The notes under the pieces: model-generated
What the model saw: the letters and a program-made list of their open reading frames with translations, nothing else
What the model was told of the DNA's origin: nothing
Database searches by the model: none
Shown here: positions 63,795 through 64,000 of the stretch, piece by piece
How positions within the stretch are numbered: position 1 is the stretch's first letter
Layout: each line of letters opens with the position of its first letter
NCBI RefSeq assembly: GCF_032854445.1
Contig: NC_088296.1
Location: 10,140,706-10,204,705, forward strand
DNA: 64,000 nt
Direction: 5' to 3'
Source of the DNA: Liolophura sinensis
Lineage: Eukaryota; Mollusca; Polyplacophora; Chitonida; Chitonidae
Translations under genes and position numbers: made by a program

Positions 63795-64000
63795 ATTTAT
63801 TTATTTATAGGGCTGGGGTTTATCGCCTTACTTAAGAATATTTCACTTTATATACGCCGGCGGCCAGCATTATGGTGGGAGAAAACCGGAAATCGCCCTG
63901 GGGAAACCCACGACCATCCGAAGGTTTCTGCCAGACCTTTTAACTTGCAACCGGGGAGGAAGCCAGCATGAGATGGACAAGGGCTGTTAGTGAGAGGCTT
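63795..64000 (-). repeat. SINE (family 2), cut by the window end
   Basis: Antisense copy matching 43284-43515 at the same place in the unit. Confidence 0.8.

Larger units (their letters stand above)
61885..64000. repeat. Segmental tandem duplication, unit 3 (start only)
   Basis: It repeats the first part of unit 2: the 408-bp element, the minisatellite and the first exon at 63357-63435. About 800 bp of unit 2 between the minisatellite and that exon (roughly 42.2-42.8 kb) is missing here. The window ends inside the unit, so further genes may follow. Confidence 0.85.

Overview
The window is eukaryotic, AT-rich, intron-rich and dominated by repeats. Several tRNA-derived SINE families, decayed Tc1, hAT, MULE and LINE pieces, and phase 1-1 calcium-binding EGF exons together suggest a lophotrochozoan animal, most likely a mollusc. 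That placement is inference. No bacterial-type genes, rRNA, functional tRNA gene or CRISPR array was seen.

The genes form one tandem cluster of three related single-pass membrane receptors, all on the minus strand. I assembled them exon by exon from reading frame, splice sites and phase. Gene A (23815 down to 6095) has ten exons and an open frame of 605 codons: signal peptide, two Cys-rich modules, five calcium-binding EGF domains, a transmembrane helix, and a tyrosine-rich tail with NPxY, ITIM-like and ITSM-like motifs. Gene B (40521 down to 25573) has the same plan but is broken by nonsense, frameshift and deletion lesions, and is called a pseudogene. Gene C (61618 down to 46218) is open for 447 codons if one dead EGF exon is skipped. 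Genes A and C share nearly the same transmembrane exon but have unrelated cytoplasmic tails, a pattern reminiscent of paired receptors with different signalling outputs.

Layout: 1-5680 holds repeats and a nearly intact Tc1 element (2264-3792). 5683-23900 is gene A, with an EGF-exon amplification (8.3-10.5 kb), a composite satellite in an intron (13.9-15.2 kb), a SINE beside a splice donor (17.5-17.8 kb) and a 200-N assembly gap next to a decayed Tc1 (20.08-21.16 kb). From about 22.0 kb the window is a tandem segmental duplication: unit 1 is about 22.0-40.8 kb, unit 2 about 40.8-61.9 kb, and unit 3 starts near 61.9 kb and runs off the window. Each full unit carries a 46-bp-period minisatellite, a gene-A-type first exon, then a complete receptor gene whose large central intron is packed with SINE, THAP-like, MULE and hAT remnants. 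A 408-bp element with 7-bp target duplications is present in units 2 and 3 but absent from unit 1. This orders the duplications: units 2 and 3 separated after unit 1 had diverged.

Likely biology (inference): a lineage-specific, birth-and-death cluster of cell-surface EGF receptors, possibly in recognition, engulfment or immune signalling, made variable by duplication of phase-compatible exons and by tail exchange. The family was not identified by name.
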